Of a DNA stretch of 64,000 nt, positions 1 to 9,104 are shown in pieces. Position numbers and translations under genes: made by a program. The notes beneath the pieces are model-generated. The model was not told where the DNA came from. It searched no databases and saw only the letters and a list, made by a program, of their open reading frames with translations. The DNA comes from Mesostigma viride (Eukaryota > Streptophyta > Mesostigmatophyceae > Mesostigmatales > Mesostigmataceae). The stretch is taken from positions 2,912,828 to 2,976,827 of the forward strand of contig RPFO01000079.1 in the NCBI GenBank assembly GCA_009746045.1, read 5' to 3'. Position 1 is the first letter of the stretch. Every line of letters starts with the position of its first letter.

Positions 1-2
1 GC

Positions 3-113
3 AAGGCCCCAGGGGGAGGGTCTGGCAAGAGCAAGTGTTTTGCTTGTGGCAAGGAAGGTCACTGGAAGAGGGATTGCCCAAACAAGAAGAAGGGGCAGTC
101 TGATCAGAAGTGA
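3..113 (+). CDS. Gag C-terminus with CCHC zinc knuckle (element 1, partial)
   Basis: The frame reads a basic, Gly-rich stretch followed by a zinc knuckle of the form C-x2-C-x4-H-x4-C (CFACGKEGHWKRDC) and a lysine-rich tail, typical of the RNA-binding nucleocapsid end of retroelement Gag. The frame ends at TGA 111-113, followed directly by CTAG and then by pol in the same frame. The start lies outside the window. Confidence 0.85.
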   Translation, partial: KAPGGGSGKSKCFACGKEGHWKRDCPNKKKGQSDQK

Positions 114-1265
114 CTAGTGAAGCAGTCCCGTGTACATAGTGAGACACCCTGTGGGGACACAGCTTCACATGTAAATAAATCTGGGCAGGGTGCCACCTCT
201 GATCAGCACCAGGGGTGTACTGATGTTCTCATTCCACAAGATTGCATGCATGCTGCAGCACAACAATCCCCTCAACTGTCAACAGGTGGAGGGTCCCCAG
301 ACAGGGTTGGCTCTGGGAGCCTAGATGCTCTGCTGGGAGGGTCTGCTGGGTCCTCTGGATCCAAGATGCAGAAGGTGGATGTTGCGTCCTCACACGCAGG
401 GCCCGTCCAGGCGTCTTCCCAGGTGCGTAATCTGGCTAGGCAACTGAGCTACACGGATGCTGGACGCAGGCTGCACAATATCTTTGGTCACACAGCCATG
501 GCTGAGATGTTTGGTTGGAAGATTGGAGATGAGCCACTGAGGGAAGCATGCAGGGCTGCAGCTGAGCAATGTGCTTGTAAGGAGAATGCTGCCAAGAAGC
601 CAAGGTCCCATGCTAGGGAGCCTGCCAGGGAGAAGGGGGACATCCAGGTAGACGTCCAGCATATCAGGGGCTTATACATTTTGGTGGCAGTGGACAGATT
701 TAGCAGGTACAGGCTGCTCCAGATTCTGCCAGATATGAAGGGGAATACCCTGCTGCTGGGCTTGCAGACTCTCTTACCAGGCTTTGGGGTGTACAAGACA
801 GTACAGGCTGATATTCAGTTTGAGTGCCTACTGTCACAGCAGGAGCAACTGCCATGCAAGCTGCTGGTCACGCCCAGGGAGAGCCATGGACAGCAAGGTG
901 CTGTGGAGAGATCCATCAGAGAGGTCAAGACCGTAGTGCTGGCAGAACCTAAGGTGCCACTGGTAGCATCTGCTTTGGAGAGGGCAGCGTGGACCAGGCA
1001 GGTGGAAGAACAGCTGAACCTCAGAATAAACTACTATTATGACGGGGTGGCTGTCAATCCTGTAGCACTGCAGTTTGGGATGCTAGCCCAGGAAGTGGTC
1101 CAGGCATGCTTGAGGAAAGCAGACAGGGTGTTTGCTCAGTTGAGACGCAAGGATAGGGGCTGGAATGTGCTGAGGCCTCAGGTGGGGCTGAAGGTCAGAA
1201 TGTGGAAGGAGCCATCAATGCAGGGCAAAAGGGGCAAGTGGCAGAACGGGGTGGTGACCTGTGTG
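114..1265 (+). pseudogene. Pol N-terminal part: integrase (element 1)
   Basis: Open from the codon after the gag UGA up to the insertion point of element 2. After about 100 residues of low-complexity linker comes an integrase zinc region (H-x4-H then C-x6-C-x-C), then the catalytic core with acidic residues in GDIQVDVQHIRG, VQADIQF and HGQQGAVERS, then an SH3-like C-terminal domain with basic and aromatic residues that is cut at 1265. There is no protease between gag and integrase. An open frame that runs on to 1355 continues into the inserted LTR and is artificial beyond 1270. Confidence 0.85.
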
Positions 1266-1270
1266 GAAGA
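1266..1270. repeat. Target-site duplication GAAGA (left copy)
   Basis: GAAGA directly precedes the left LTR of element 2 and recurs at 9100-9104 directly after the right LTR. Keeping one copy restores the integrase reading frame of element 1, which proves the insertion point. Five base pairs is the usual duplication made by Copia integrases. Confidence 0.93.
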
Positions 1271-1887
1271 AGTTGTGAGGGTAAGAATGCCACGAATTCC
1301 GCCATGGTTCTTGCAGGAAGTTGCCTTTATTAATAATCAGGAAACACAGACGTAAGTCACGTCACTTCCAAGACTGCACGCAGCACAGACGACAGGGTCG
1401 CAGTGCCAAGAGAACGTGCACGCAAGAACTAGCGTCCCGGTGTGACCAAGTCACTCATATAGCTTACTAGGGACGCGTCCAAGTATTCAGCTGCACTGTC
1501 ACAGCTGAACTGTCAATCAATTGATTACACAGACTCTGGCACGCCTTTGGCGCGCAGATCTATCAATTGTCCATACGGCTAGTCCTGTGGACCTATCCGT
1601 ACACTAGTCAGCATCAATTGTCTCATAGGTCCTGGCGCGCTACAGTGCGCCTACCTATCAATTGACCATCAAGTCCTGTACAAGTCCTGTCAACGTCCTG
1701 CGGACTATCAAAGTGACACTTGTACATCCTGTGTCCGTACGCGCCCACAGTGGCGCGCCGGGTACTGTCGGCACAGCCTAGGAAACGTCATAACTTTTAC
1801 GTTCCTTAACCAAATGAGGCGTTCAAGGTGCCGTTGGAAAGAGCGTAACAATCTCTATCCATCTAACGTAAATCCTTTACGTTAACT
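1271..1887 (-). repeat. 3' LTR of element 2
   Basis: 617 bp, a near-perfect direct copy of 8483-9099. The ends are AGTT and AACT, an inverted pair but not the usual TG...CA. The copy contains several short palindromes around GGCGCGCC and CAATTG. Confidence 0.93.
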
Positions 1888-1909
1888 CCAATCCCTTCTT
1901 TTCTTTAGG
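1888..1909 (-). promoter_or_regulatory. Polypurine tract of element 2
   Basis: On the minus strand the bases just before the 3' LTR read AAAGAAAAGAAGGGA then TTGG, followed by AGTTAACG of the LTR. Element 1 has the matching arrangement at 12441-12451 (GAAAGGGTTGG before AGTTAGCA). This is the expected primer site for plus-strand DNA synthesis. Confidence 0.8.
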
Positions 1910-2836
1910 GATCACATCCCCTGCCAGGGACCCTTGAAGTAGCTTGAAATGTCCTTCACTCCAGCTTGAAGCTTGAACAGATGTCTTTAATGGCCATTGC
2001 CATTCCCCCAGCCCTTTCTTTTAAGGAACTGGAAAAGAAACAGATCTGCCACAGGGAAAACCATTTCATGAGAAATGGAGAAAACCTATGGAAGTGGCAT
2101 TACAGAGTACCACCAGATATTAGAAGCACACAAAATTAAATACATACAGGTTAATTCTATGAGGTCTTCTCCAGGAATTAATCCCATCACCTCGGTAGAG
2201 CCTCCAGTACAATGACCTTCTGGCGGTGAGTTACATTAATCCCAGATACTAATCCCATAAAACCCAGTACATATTCAATATAAGTACAATAAATCCATGA
2301 CAATTAAAATACCACTTGACAAAGTAAGGCGTATTACAATAGTTTGCCTGTCATTCTCTCAACAGGGGTCTATTGGCGCCCGTCTTACGGCGCCCGTCTA
2401 CTTGCCAGATGGTAAACTGCCACAGCAAACAAATGACAAAATGAAACACATAGGCAACAATTAAATCCTGCCCTGGGGAACTAGGGAAGTCTGAACAGGC
2501 AAACACCTGAACAGGCCAGCTTGTAGAAACATAATACCAGGGAATCGAACCCCGCCCTATAAACCCCAGAATAAAGGTTCCCAGACCATTGTGAGAGGTA
2601 TGTACAAATATACATTTCTTTTAAAATAGAATACATGGTCTGTAATGGACCTGTCAACCTTGTGTAGTCAACAGCATGAACCCCAGCCAAAACCTGGCTG
2701 TATCCTGATTAAAATCAGAGTGAGTGTACCATGGTCCATGAGCCTTAGTACAGACTAAAATACAGGTATTATGCCAGTCACAATGCTGACACTACCACAC
2801 AATCTGCTCTCCAATGCCCTATAACCATGCACCAGC
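1910..2836 (-). other. 3' noncoding region of element 2
   Basis: Roughly 930 bp between the pol stop and the polypurine tract with no convincing ORF. Read on the minus strand it holds a GGGTTCGATTCCC motif (around 2545-2560), a repeated ACGGGCGCC unit (around 2374-2400) and the octamer GTAATACG (around 2330). All three have counterparts in the 3' noncoding region of element 1, so they are probably functional RNA or DNA elements of this lineage. Confidence 0.6.
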
Positions 2837-5800
2837 TTAGACAGCTTGCTGAGATGGGTCCATCAGAGACTGAAGAACCTTGTATTGCACTGCTGCCTTC
2901 TGCACTAGCTTGGTCAAAGCATCAGCAGGATTGTCAACCCCAGGGATATGCTCAATATTGGCCAAGGAGGACAACTCCTTAAGAAGGAGATAATCCAAGT
3001 CCCTACTTCTGGCCATCTGCCTGTGCACAAACTGCACCATCCCCATGGAGTCTGTTTTTAGAAGAGTGGTAACCTGAAGTGGCCAAGGAGTGTTAGAAGT
3101 CATCTGATGAAGCAACTCCTTCAGATAAAGGCTTGTGTGAATGCCTTCACAAATAGCCCTGCATTCTGCCACATCACTGCTGACAGCCACCCGTTTGTGC
3201 AGGCGACTAAACCAGCTCACCAAACTCCCCAGGCCTTCCTGTCTGAGCACAAAGAGCCCTGCAGCCCTGCCCCTGACCTTGGAGACCTGCCTGCTGTCCA
3301 TTGAGCTATCCACATACAGCTCCATGCAAATGGGTTGTGATAAATCCACTGCAGACAACAGAATGCCAGATGAAGCCCTGACCTGATCAGCCACCTTGGC
3401 AGACCCTAGCTCCACCAGCATGTCATCAGGCAACCTGGCTATGACCATAAGGTCTGGCCTGGAAATGCCTGCCACCCAAGCAACCATGCCCCTCACCATG
3501 GGACACAGTGCCTGTGTGATGGTTGGAGGAAGCTTGCTAATGAGGGTCTCTTGATAGTCATTGCCCCCCACCAGCAGCATACGCCACTCCCCTCCCTTCT
3601 TCACCAGTGTGGCCTCCATGCCCACAAACAGCAGAGGCTCATTCTCCACCTGCCATTGCTCCCTACCCAGAGGAAACTTGGACTTAATGATGGAGATCAG
3701 CTCCTTAAGCCACGACGTGGGAGCTATCAGATGTAGGTCATCCCCGTGCAGCGAAGCATACACTGGCAGGCCTTCCCATTGCCCCAGAAACAGACAGGGG
3801 TCTACAGGAGAGACCTTCAAGTTGCAATGCTCCTTCAGGAAACGGTTGAGAGTCTCCCTCCAGATTATTGGACTTGACCTCAGGCCCTCCAGGCCCTTGA
3901 GGATTTTAAGGAACTCCGTGTGGATGTCCCTTTTCCATACAGCAGGCACCCTAACATAGAAAGGCGTCTTGCCCTCCCACTTTTCCTGTGCCACATCTGC
4001 ATCACCCTCCAGAAATGCCCTCTTGAAGTCTATCACCACTGAGCCATAGTCCAAGCCCTTGTTGAGAAGGCCTAGAAAGACACACAGCAGCAGCCTCCAA
4101 GTATCATGCAGCATGCCAGGGGTATACAACTCCTCAGCAGTGCACTCACCAGTACCCTTGAACTCATTCAGCACTGGCCTGACATGTGGTACCTTGACCC
4201 CGTCCACCTCCTTCATCTTGATGACAAACTTGAGCTTGAGTAGACGTCGTGCAGGAGGCAGGTCATTGACAGGTTCCACGCATTTCTTGGAGATCCAGTC
4301 CTCCCCAGATTTAATCAGACCCAGTGTGACCTGGGGACACATAATGGGAGAGGACATGAGCTTCACCAGGCCTTGGTAGTTGATAGGGCTGTGTCCAGCA
4401 AGTGAGTGAGGACCAATGCCCAAACTGCTTGGATGACTAGCAGCTGGCAGTATGAGGTCATCAACCAAGGGCTCCTGCCCCTGGCACACTTGCACACGCT
4501 TAACCGTCCTGGTTACTGCACGTGATAGGTGAGTGGTCCTGAAATTAATCAGTGGGACCTGACCAGCCCCTTCCTTAGTCAGGAGAGAGGACGTGATCAC
4601 TACCCCATCCTGGCATAGGAAATTCTGCCCCAGAAGAGCAGGTCCTTGATAGCCCTCCAAGACACAAAAAGCAGTGTCCTGTCCAAGGATAGGAATGAAT
4701 ACCTCACCCAGTACCTTCACGTGTACCCCGCCACTGAAGTCAGACACAAACTGATAGCTGGGTTCAGACATGCTGTACCCTGCTGCAGCCCTGGTCCCAA
4801 TAATGGAGACCTGAGAATTAGTGTCTACCTCTAAGGCAGTGTCCAGCCCCAGATTGCCATGCCACCTGAGCTTGGCTACCTTGGGCTGCTTCTTGGCCCT
4901 TTGTAGAGCCCCAATCAATCCAGCCAAACTTGTCCCCCTGGGCTTGGTTAGTGCCTTGGGCTTGACAGTTGACTCCCCAGCTGTTGACCTTGCAGCCTGT
5001 TCAACAAGTACCTCTGCAACCTGGCCAGGGCTGACAGATTCCCCTGCAACAGATGTGGTCGTTGCGTCAGTGATGTCACCTGGGACCTGAAAATCCTGCA
5101 GATCCTGTGAGCCTTGTGCCTGACTGCCCTCATTCATCAGGTTAGGCTTGACATATGACCAACTCAGCCGGTGTACATGCTTTGGTTCGTCCTCCATGCT
5201 GACCAAGCATGCGTGGCTAGCTTCATCAACCTGGGTAACCACCCCAGGACTCCAGCTACCACGTTTGCCATAAAGGCTAGGTTCCTTCCAAGCTAGGACC
5301 TTCTGACCCACTTGTGGCTCCAGCATCTTCCAACCCCGGTCCTTCTCCCTCAGCTTGGCAAAGGTGACATGTGCAGCATGTTTCCAGCCCTCCAGCACAT
5401 GTGGTGGGCACAGGCCATGATATAGACCCATTGGGCTGACAGCAACTCCATCATAGTAGAAGTTAACCCTGCTGTTCAGCTGCTGCTCCACGTTCCTCAG
5501 CCATGCACTCCTGACAAGTGCAGGTGCAGACAAGGGTACCCAGTCTTCAGAGATGATCAATTTCTTGACCTCCTGGATTGCCCTCTCGATAGCACCCTGC
5601 TGCCCATGAGCCTCCCTAGGTGTAACCAGCAACTCAGGAAGGGTAGGATCACCCTTGAGATGCTGAAACTGCATGTCCACCTGGATCCTTGTGGTAGGAA
5701 ACTTGGCTCTTACATTCTGCAGGGCAGCCAGCAAGTACCTGTTCTTCATAGAAGGTAAATGCTCCAGCACCTTGTATTTCGTGTACCTGTCCACGCACAC

Positions 5801-6463
5801 CAACAGTTGCATGCCCCTGATGTGTTGGATATCACACTGCAGATCACCAATGCTCTGAGGTAGAGCTTTGGCATGTGATTTCCTGGGCTTGTTGGAGGAC
5901 AACTGGCACTTACACCGTGAGGCAGCTTGCTGACACGCCTTAAGAAGGGGTGCCCTGCCCATACGGAAGGCAAAGTTGTTTGACAGAGAAGTGGCATGCC
6001 CAAACATGTTGTGGATTCGGGCACCCAACTCCTGGTACACAGAGGAAGCAGTCCCTGGCACAGTCAGGACTGTGCTGTCAGGTTGTCCAGCATCACCATG
6101 CTGACTTCCATCCTGTTCTGACTCAGAGCCTGAGTCACCCTGCTCATGCCCAACACCTGGACCGCCAGCAGGGACCACATGCATACCACCAGAGGCCTTC
6201 ACACCCCTCTGTGGTTGTACATTGGTTTCTCTCAAAATGAGAGGTCCACCCTCGTGCCCAGCACGAGGATGCATAGGGTCAGACATACTTACAGCTGCAT
6301 CAGCTGTCAAGGACGTCTTCATAGGAACCTGTACCTCTCCAGGTGACCTGGGGCCACACTGAACCTGGAGATCACCCTCTTGTTGCCCAGATATAAAATC
6401 TGCATTGGAGCACCTGGCCTCCCCCTTGGGTGAATTAAGGTGTGTAGGGGTTGCCTCAGACAG
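2837..6463 (-). CDS. Pol polyprotein: integrase-protease-reverse transcriptase-RNase H (element 2)
   Basis: Open in the gag frame from the codon after UGA; the first Met is at 6322, and numbering from there gives 1161 residues. Integrase: zinc ligands H104, H109, C130, C137, C139 and catalytic D164, D216, E246, then an SH3-like domain at about 338-392. A retropepsin-like domain follows at about 488-575 with active site LEVDTNSQVSII (D500) and closing motif ALLGQNFL. Reverse transcriptase: D765 in VIDFKRAF, and HGDD at 859-862 where Copia normally has YVDD. RNase H: D1005, E1053, D1091, ending in ADALTK, a Copia hallmark. The order integrase-protease-RT is not the Copia order (protease-integrase-RT) nor the Gypsy order (protease-RT-integrase). 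The protein would be made only by read-through of the gag UGA or by separate initiation. Confidence 0.9.
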   Translation of the reverse strand: MSEATPTHLNSPKGEARCSNADFISGQQEGDLQVQCGPRSPGEVQVPMKTSLTADAAVSMSDPMHPRAGHEGGPLILRETNVQPQRGVKASGGMHVVPAGGPGVGHEQGDSGSESEQDGSQHGDAGQPDSTVLTVPGTASSVYQELGARIHNMFGHATSLSNNFAFRMGRAPLLKACQQAASRCKCQLSSNKPRKSHAKALPQSIGDLQCDIQHIRGMQLLVCVDRYTKYKVLEHLPSMKNRYLLAALQNVRAKFPTTRIQVDMQFQHLKGDPTLPELLVTPREAHGQQGAIERAIQEVKKLIISEDWVPLSAPALVRSAWLRNVEQQLNSRVNFYYDGVAVSPMGLYHGLCPPHVLEGWKHAAHVTFAKLREKDRGWKMLEPQVGQKVLAWKEPSLYGKRGSWSPGVVTQVDEASHACLVSMEDEPKHVHRLSWSYVKPNLMNEGSQAQGSQDLQDFQVPGDITDATTTSVAGESVSPGQVAEVLVEQAARSTAGESTVKPKALTKPRGTSLAGLIGALQRAKKQPKVAKLRWHGNLGLDTALEVDTNSQVSIIGTRAAAGYSMSEPSYQFVSDFSGGVHVKVLGEVFIPILGQDTAFCVLEGYQGPALLGQNFLCQDGVVITSSLLTKEGAGQVPLINFRTTHLSRAVTRTVKRVQVCQGQEPLVDDLILPAASHPSSLGIGPHSLAGHSPINYQGLVKLMSSPIMCPQVTLGLIKSGEDWISKKCVEPVNDLPPARRLLKLKFVIKMKEVDGVKVPHVRPVLNEFKGTGECTAEELYTPGMLHDTWRLLLCVFLGLLNKGLDYGSVVIDFKRAFLEGDADVAQEKWEGKTPFYVRVPAVWKRDIHTEFLKILKGLEGLRSSPIIWRETLNRFLKEHCNLKVSPVDPCLFLGQWEGLPVYASLHGDDLHLIAPTSWLKELISIIKSKFPLGREQWQVENEPLLFVGMEATLVKKGGEWRMLLVGGNDYQETLISKLPPTITQALCPMVRGMVAWVAGISRPDLMVIARLPDDMLVELGSAKVADQVRASSGILLSAVDLSQPICMELYVDSSMDSRQVSKVRGRAAGLFVLRQEGLGSLVSWFSRLHKRVAVSSDVAECRAICEGIHTSLYLKELLHQMTSNTPWPLQVTTLLKTDSMGMVQFVHRQMARSRDLDYLLLKELSSLANIEHIPGVDNPADALTKLVQKAAVQYKVLQSLMDPSQQAV

Positions 6464-6466
6464 TCA
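6464..6466 (-). promoter_or_regulatory. Candidate recoded UGA stop between gag and pol (element 2)
   Basis: The codons read CAG TGA CTG, and the same frame is open on both sides, from the zinc knuckle into pol with no further stop. Element 1 has AAG TGA CTA G at the same place (111-117). UGA followed by CUA is a well-known read-through context in viral and cellular genes. Confidence 0.7.
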
Positions 6467-7578
6467 CTGCTCCTTGTTGTCTTCTTGCTGACTGCCCTTT
6501 GAAGGCTGGCCTGCCTGGGACTTGTTGTTGTTCTTCTTGTTGTTGTTGTTATTCTTGTTGCTGCCCTGGCCCTGGGACTTCTTGAAGCTGGGACACTCCT
6601 TCTTGATGTGCCCCCACCCCTTGCACAGGTAGCATTGTATCTTGGACTTGCCCTGGCCACTGCCCCCATTGTCAGACGCGTTGCCCTGCTTGGGCTGACC
6701 ACCCACCCGCCTGAACACCGACTTGGAGTGTGACCTCCTGTCAGAATCAGGTGAATGATCTCCCTTGCGCTTGTGATGGTTGCCCCTACGCCCTCCTTGG
6801 CTTCGGTCAGCCTCAGACGTCTTGGAGCCACCCTGGGTACGCCCGCCTGCCTGGGTAGCCTTCACTGCTGGCACTCCACCCTCAAACAGCTCCTCTGCCT
6901 CGAGAGCTTGTTTAATGATGACCTTGTAGGCCTTCAGGGTAGAGTGTGGGGCACACATGACTTTTAAGGAGCCACGTGTCGCCTTATCCAGCCCAGAAAC
7001 CTTGAGCCAGTTGGTTAGGGCTATGTTATCAGCGACATTAAAGCCGTGAGCCCTGCCCTCCTCAACCATCTTACAATAGTTGAGAAAGTTCTGGATCAGG
7101 TCCCCCTTGACCTCCCACCCTTGATACTTGTCCTGCCAATGGATGCCGACCTTTTTCGTTGGTCCTCCAGCAGCTCCTTCAGCTCAGCCACGTACAGTGC
7201 CCAGGCCTTATTGGCCTTTTTGCACTCCCTGGTTAGGTCCTTAATCTGGTCAGTACACTTGCCAAAAGTGCTACTGCCTATCCAGATTTGATAGTAATTT
7301 GTACCACCGTACAAGCTAGGGAACCCTTCCAATCCCTCCACAAACTCTTCAGCCTGCTTAGGCTTGGAGTCTGAGGTTACAGGCTGCAACTGATTGACAA
7401 TTAAAAGACCCTGTGTGGTAAGATCAAAGCCATGAATAGCTTGTGCATTATTATTATTGTGAGGAAGGTTGGTAATCTCTCCGGTAAGCCCCACGTCATC
7501 TACGTGAGCGGTTCCACTACCAGCACCCCCATTATTATTCCCACTGGCTGGACCCTTGCTACGGCGTCCCTCAGCCAT
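6464..7578 (-). CDS. Gag (element 2), with one frame change
   Basis: The ORF starts at 7578 with an Asn- and Gly-rich leader. A helical capsid-like part follows, then a basic, Lys- and Asn-rich tail with a zinc knuckle (CYLCKGWGHIKKEC) near 6630. The frame from 7578 closes at 7096, while similarity to a continuous Gag continues in the -1 frame (7150 down to 6464). The change falls in a run of five A after CGA near 7153; six A would restore one frame of about 371 codons. This may be an inactivating deletion, a homopolymer error in the assembly, or slippage. Otherwise the product is a normal RNA-binding structural protein of virus-like particles. Confidence 0.8.
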
Positions 7579-7747
7579 CCTGCACTACCAGCTATTCAAA
7601 GAACACCTTAACAAAGCAGCAGAAAATATGTACAAAATTTTTGTGTCGCCTCTGCCGCCTGCGCCGGTGTCGCTGCCGCCCCCGCGAATTGCCGCCGAAA
7701 TTCGACAAAAAAATGTCGACAAGTACTGCAGAAGAAAATTAGGCCGA

Positions 7748-8458
7748 CTAGTAGTCAAGGCCCCTGAAGTCGCAGTACGTGTATACGAACTCACGATCCT
7801 CCATATCCAGCTCCGGACCTGCACCGGTATGAATTAAAACCGGCGTGCTCCCCGCCGCGTAAGTTGCGACGCGCCGACGCGCGACGAGGCGCAGAGGATG
7901 TGTAAAGATCGTCAATAATTCCCACCCCGCGGGAATCCACTCTCGCACAGAGGCGAGAAATGCCACCAGGTTAATTAAAACCTGGCGCTCACGACTGCGT
8001 ACGCCGCGAGTGAGCAGCGATAACAGCGCGAGATCCTGAAACAAATTTGTTGACACCGCCGGCGCGCCCCCCGTGCGAAGCGATGCCCAGTTTTGCAGGT
8101 TTCTCTGGTAACCGGTGAGTGAAGAGAGGACGTTGTCCAACTCCTCAATGGCAGTCGTGACTTCGGTCACCGACCGCAAACCTCCCCGCACCTGGACCGT
8201 AAATGTCGATAAAATGTTTCGAATCTGGTCCAACAGGTTGCGGATTGCCGGCACCAGTGCTGGCAAATCGGGGTCCTCGGGGTTATCCCCGAGCAATGCG
8301 TGAGCTGCACGCTGCTGACGATGAAGCTCGTCGAGCGAGACCGTTACTTCGTCGAGCAATTGCTGCCACGACGGCACCGTCGGTCTTGACGAAGAACCAG
8401 CCGGCGGAGCGGCTATTTCCTCATCGTCCGGAATCCGAAATTCTTCCGAATTTGGCAT
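7748..8458 (-). CDS. Unclassified 236-codon ORF between 5' LTR and gag (element 2)
   Basis: It begins 25 bp inside the 5' LTR boundary at an ATG (8456-8458) and ends at TAG 7748-7750, before gag starts at 7578. The open reading that runs back to 8548 enters the LTR and is ignored. The protein has an acidic, Pro- and Ser-rich N-terminus, a predicted mostly helical middle rich in Leu, Glu and Arg, and a Tyr- and Asp-rich end. I see no zinc finger, protease or nucleocapsid motif and cannot assign a family. Base composition is clearly more G+C-rich than the neighbouring gag, which suggests separate origin. Copia elements normally have no ORF here. Confidence 0.6.
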   Translation of the reverse strand: MPNSEEFRIPDDEEIAAPPAGSSSRPTVPSWQQLLDEVTVSLDELHRQQRAAHALLGDNPEDPDLPALVPAIRNLLDQIRNILSTFTVQVRGGLRSVTEVTTAIEELDNVLSSLTGYQRNLQNWASLRTGGAPAVSTNLFQDLALLSLLTRGVRSRERQVLINLVAFLASVREWIPAGWELLTIFTHPLRLVARRRVATYAAGSTPVLIHTGAGPELDMEDREFVYTYCDFRGLDY

Positions 8459-8482
8459 CTTTTTGACAGAGCGTGTAATACG

Positions 8483-9099
8483 AGTTGTGAGGGTAAGAAT
8501 GCCACGAATTCCGCCATGGTTCTTGCAGGAAGTTGCCTTTATTAACAATCAGGAAACACAGACGTAAGTCACGTCACTTCCAAGACTGCACGCAGCACAG
8601 ACGACAGGGTCGCAGTGCCAAGAGAACGTGCACGCAAGAACTAGCGTCCCGGTGTGACCAAGTCACTCATATAGCTTACTAGGGACGCGTCCAAGTATTC
8701 AGCTGCACTGTCACAGCTGAACTGTCAATCAATTGATTACACAGACTCTGGCACGCCTTTGGCGCGCAGATCTATCAATTGTCCATACGGCTAGTCCTGT
8801 GGACCTATCCGTACACTAGTCAGCATCAATTGTCTCATAGGTCCTGGCGCGCTACAGTGCGCCTACCTATCAATTGACCATCAAGTCCTGTACAAGTCCT
8901 GTCAACGTCCTGCGGACTATCAAAGTGACACTTGTACATCCTGTGTCCGTACGCGCCCACAGTGGCGCGCCGGGTACTGTCGGCACAGCCTAGGAAACGT
9001 CATAACTTTTACGTTCCTTAACCAAATGAGGCGTTCAAGGTGCCGTTGGAAAGAGCGTAACAATCTCTATCCATCTAACGTAAATCCTTTACGTTAACT
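8483..9099 (-). repeat. 5' LTR of element 2
   Basis: 617 bp, matching 1271-1887 with one mismatch by eye. The internal region starts with CGTATTACACGCTC just below 8483, which does not match the usual initiator-Met tRNA primer site, so the primer is not identified. Confidence 0.93.
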
Positions 9100-9104
9100 G
9101 AAGA

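Larger units (their letters stand above)
1271..9099 (-). mobile_element. Copia-type LTR retrotransposon, element 2 (complete, young)
   Basis: A 7829-bp element in minus orientation: 5' LTR 8483-9099, an ORF of unknown function 8458-7748, gag 7578-6464, in-frame UGA, pol 6463-2837, a 950-bp 3' noncoding region, polypurine tract 1888-1909 and 3' LTR 1271-1887. By eye the LTRs differ at a single base (t at about 1336, c at about 8548), so the insertion is recent. Pol is fully open over 1161 codons. The only coding defect I see is a one-base frame change in gag at an A-run near 7153. Together these suggest an element that is or was very recently active. Confidence 0.92.

Noticed and set aside
111..113. 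UGA as a reassigned sense codon in this genome
   Set aside because: FKBP20-2 and the CEP70-like gene end in TGA at conserved C-termini, so UGA is a normal stop; read-through must be local.
7625..7824. Small ORFs between gag and the extra ORF of element 2
   Set aside because: No start context or composition beyond chance; probably leader sequence.
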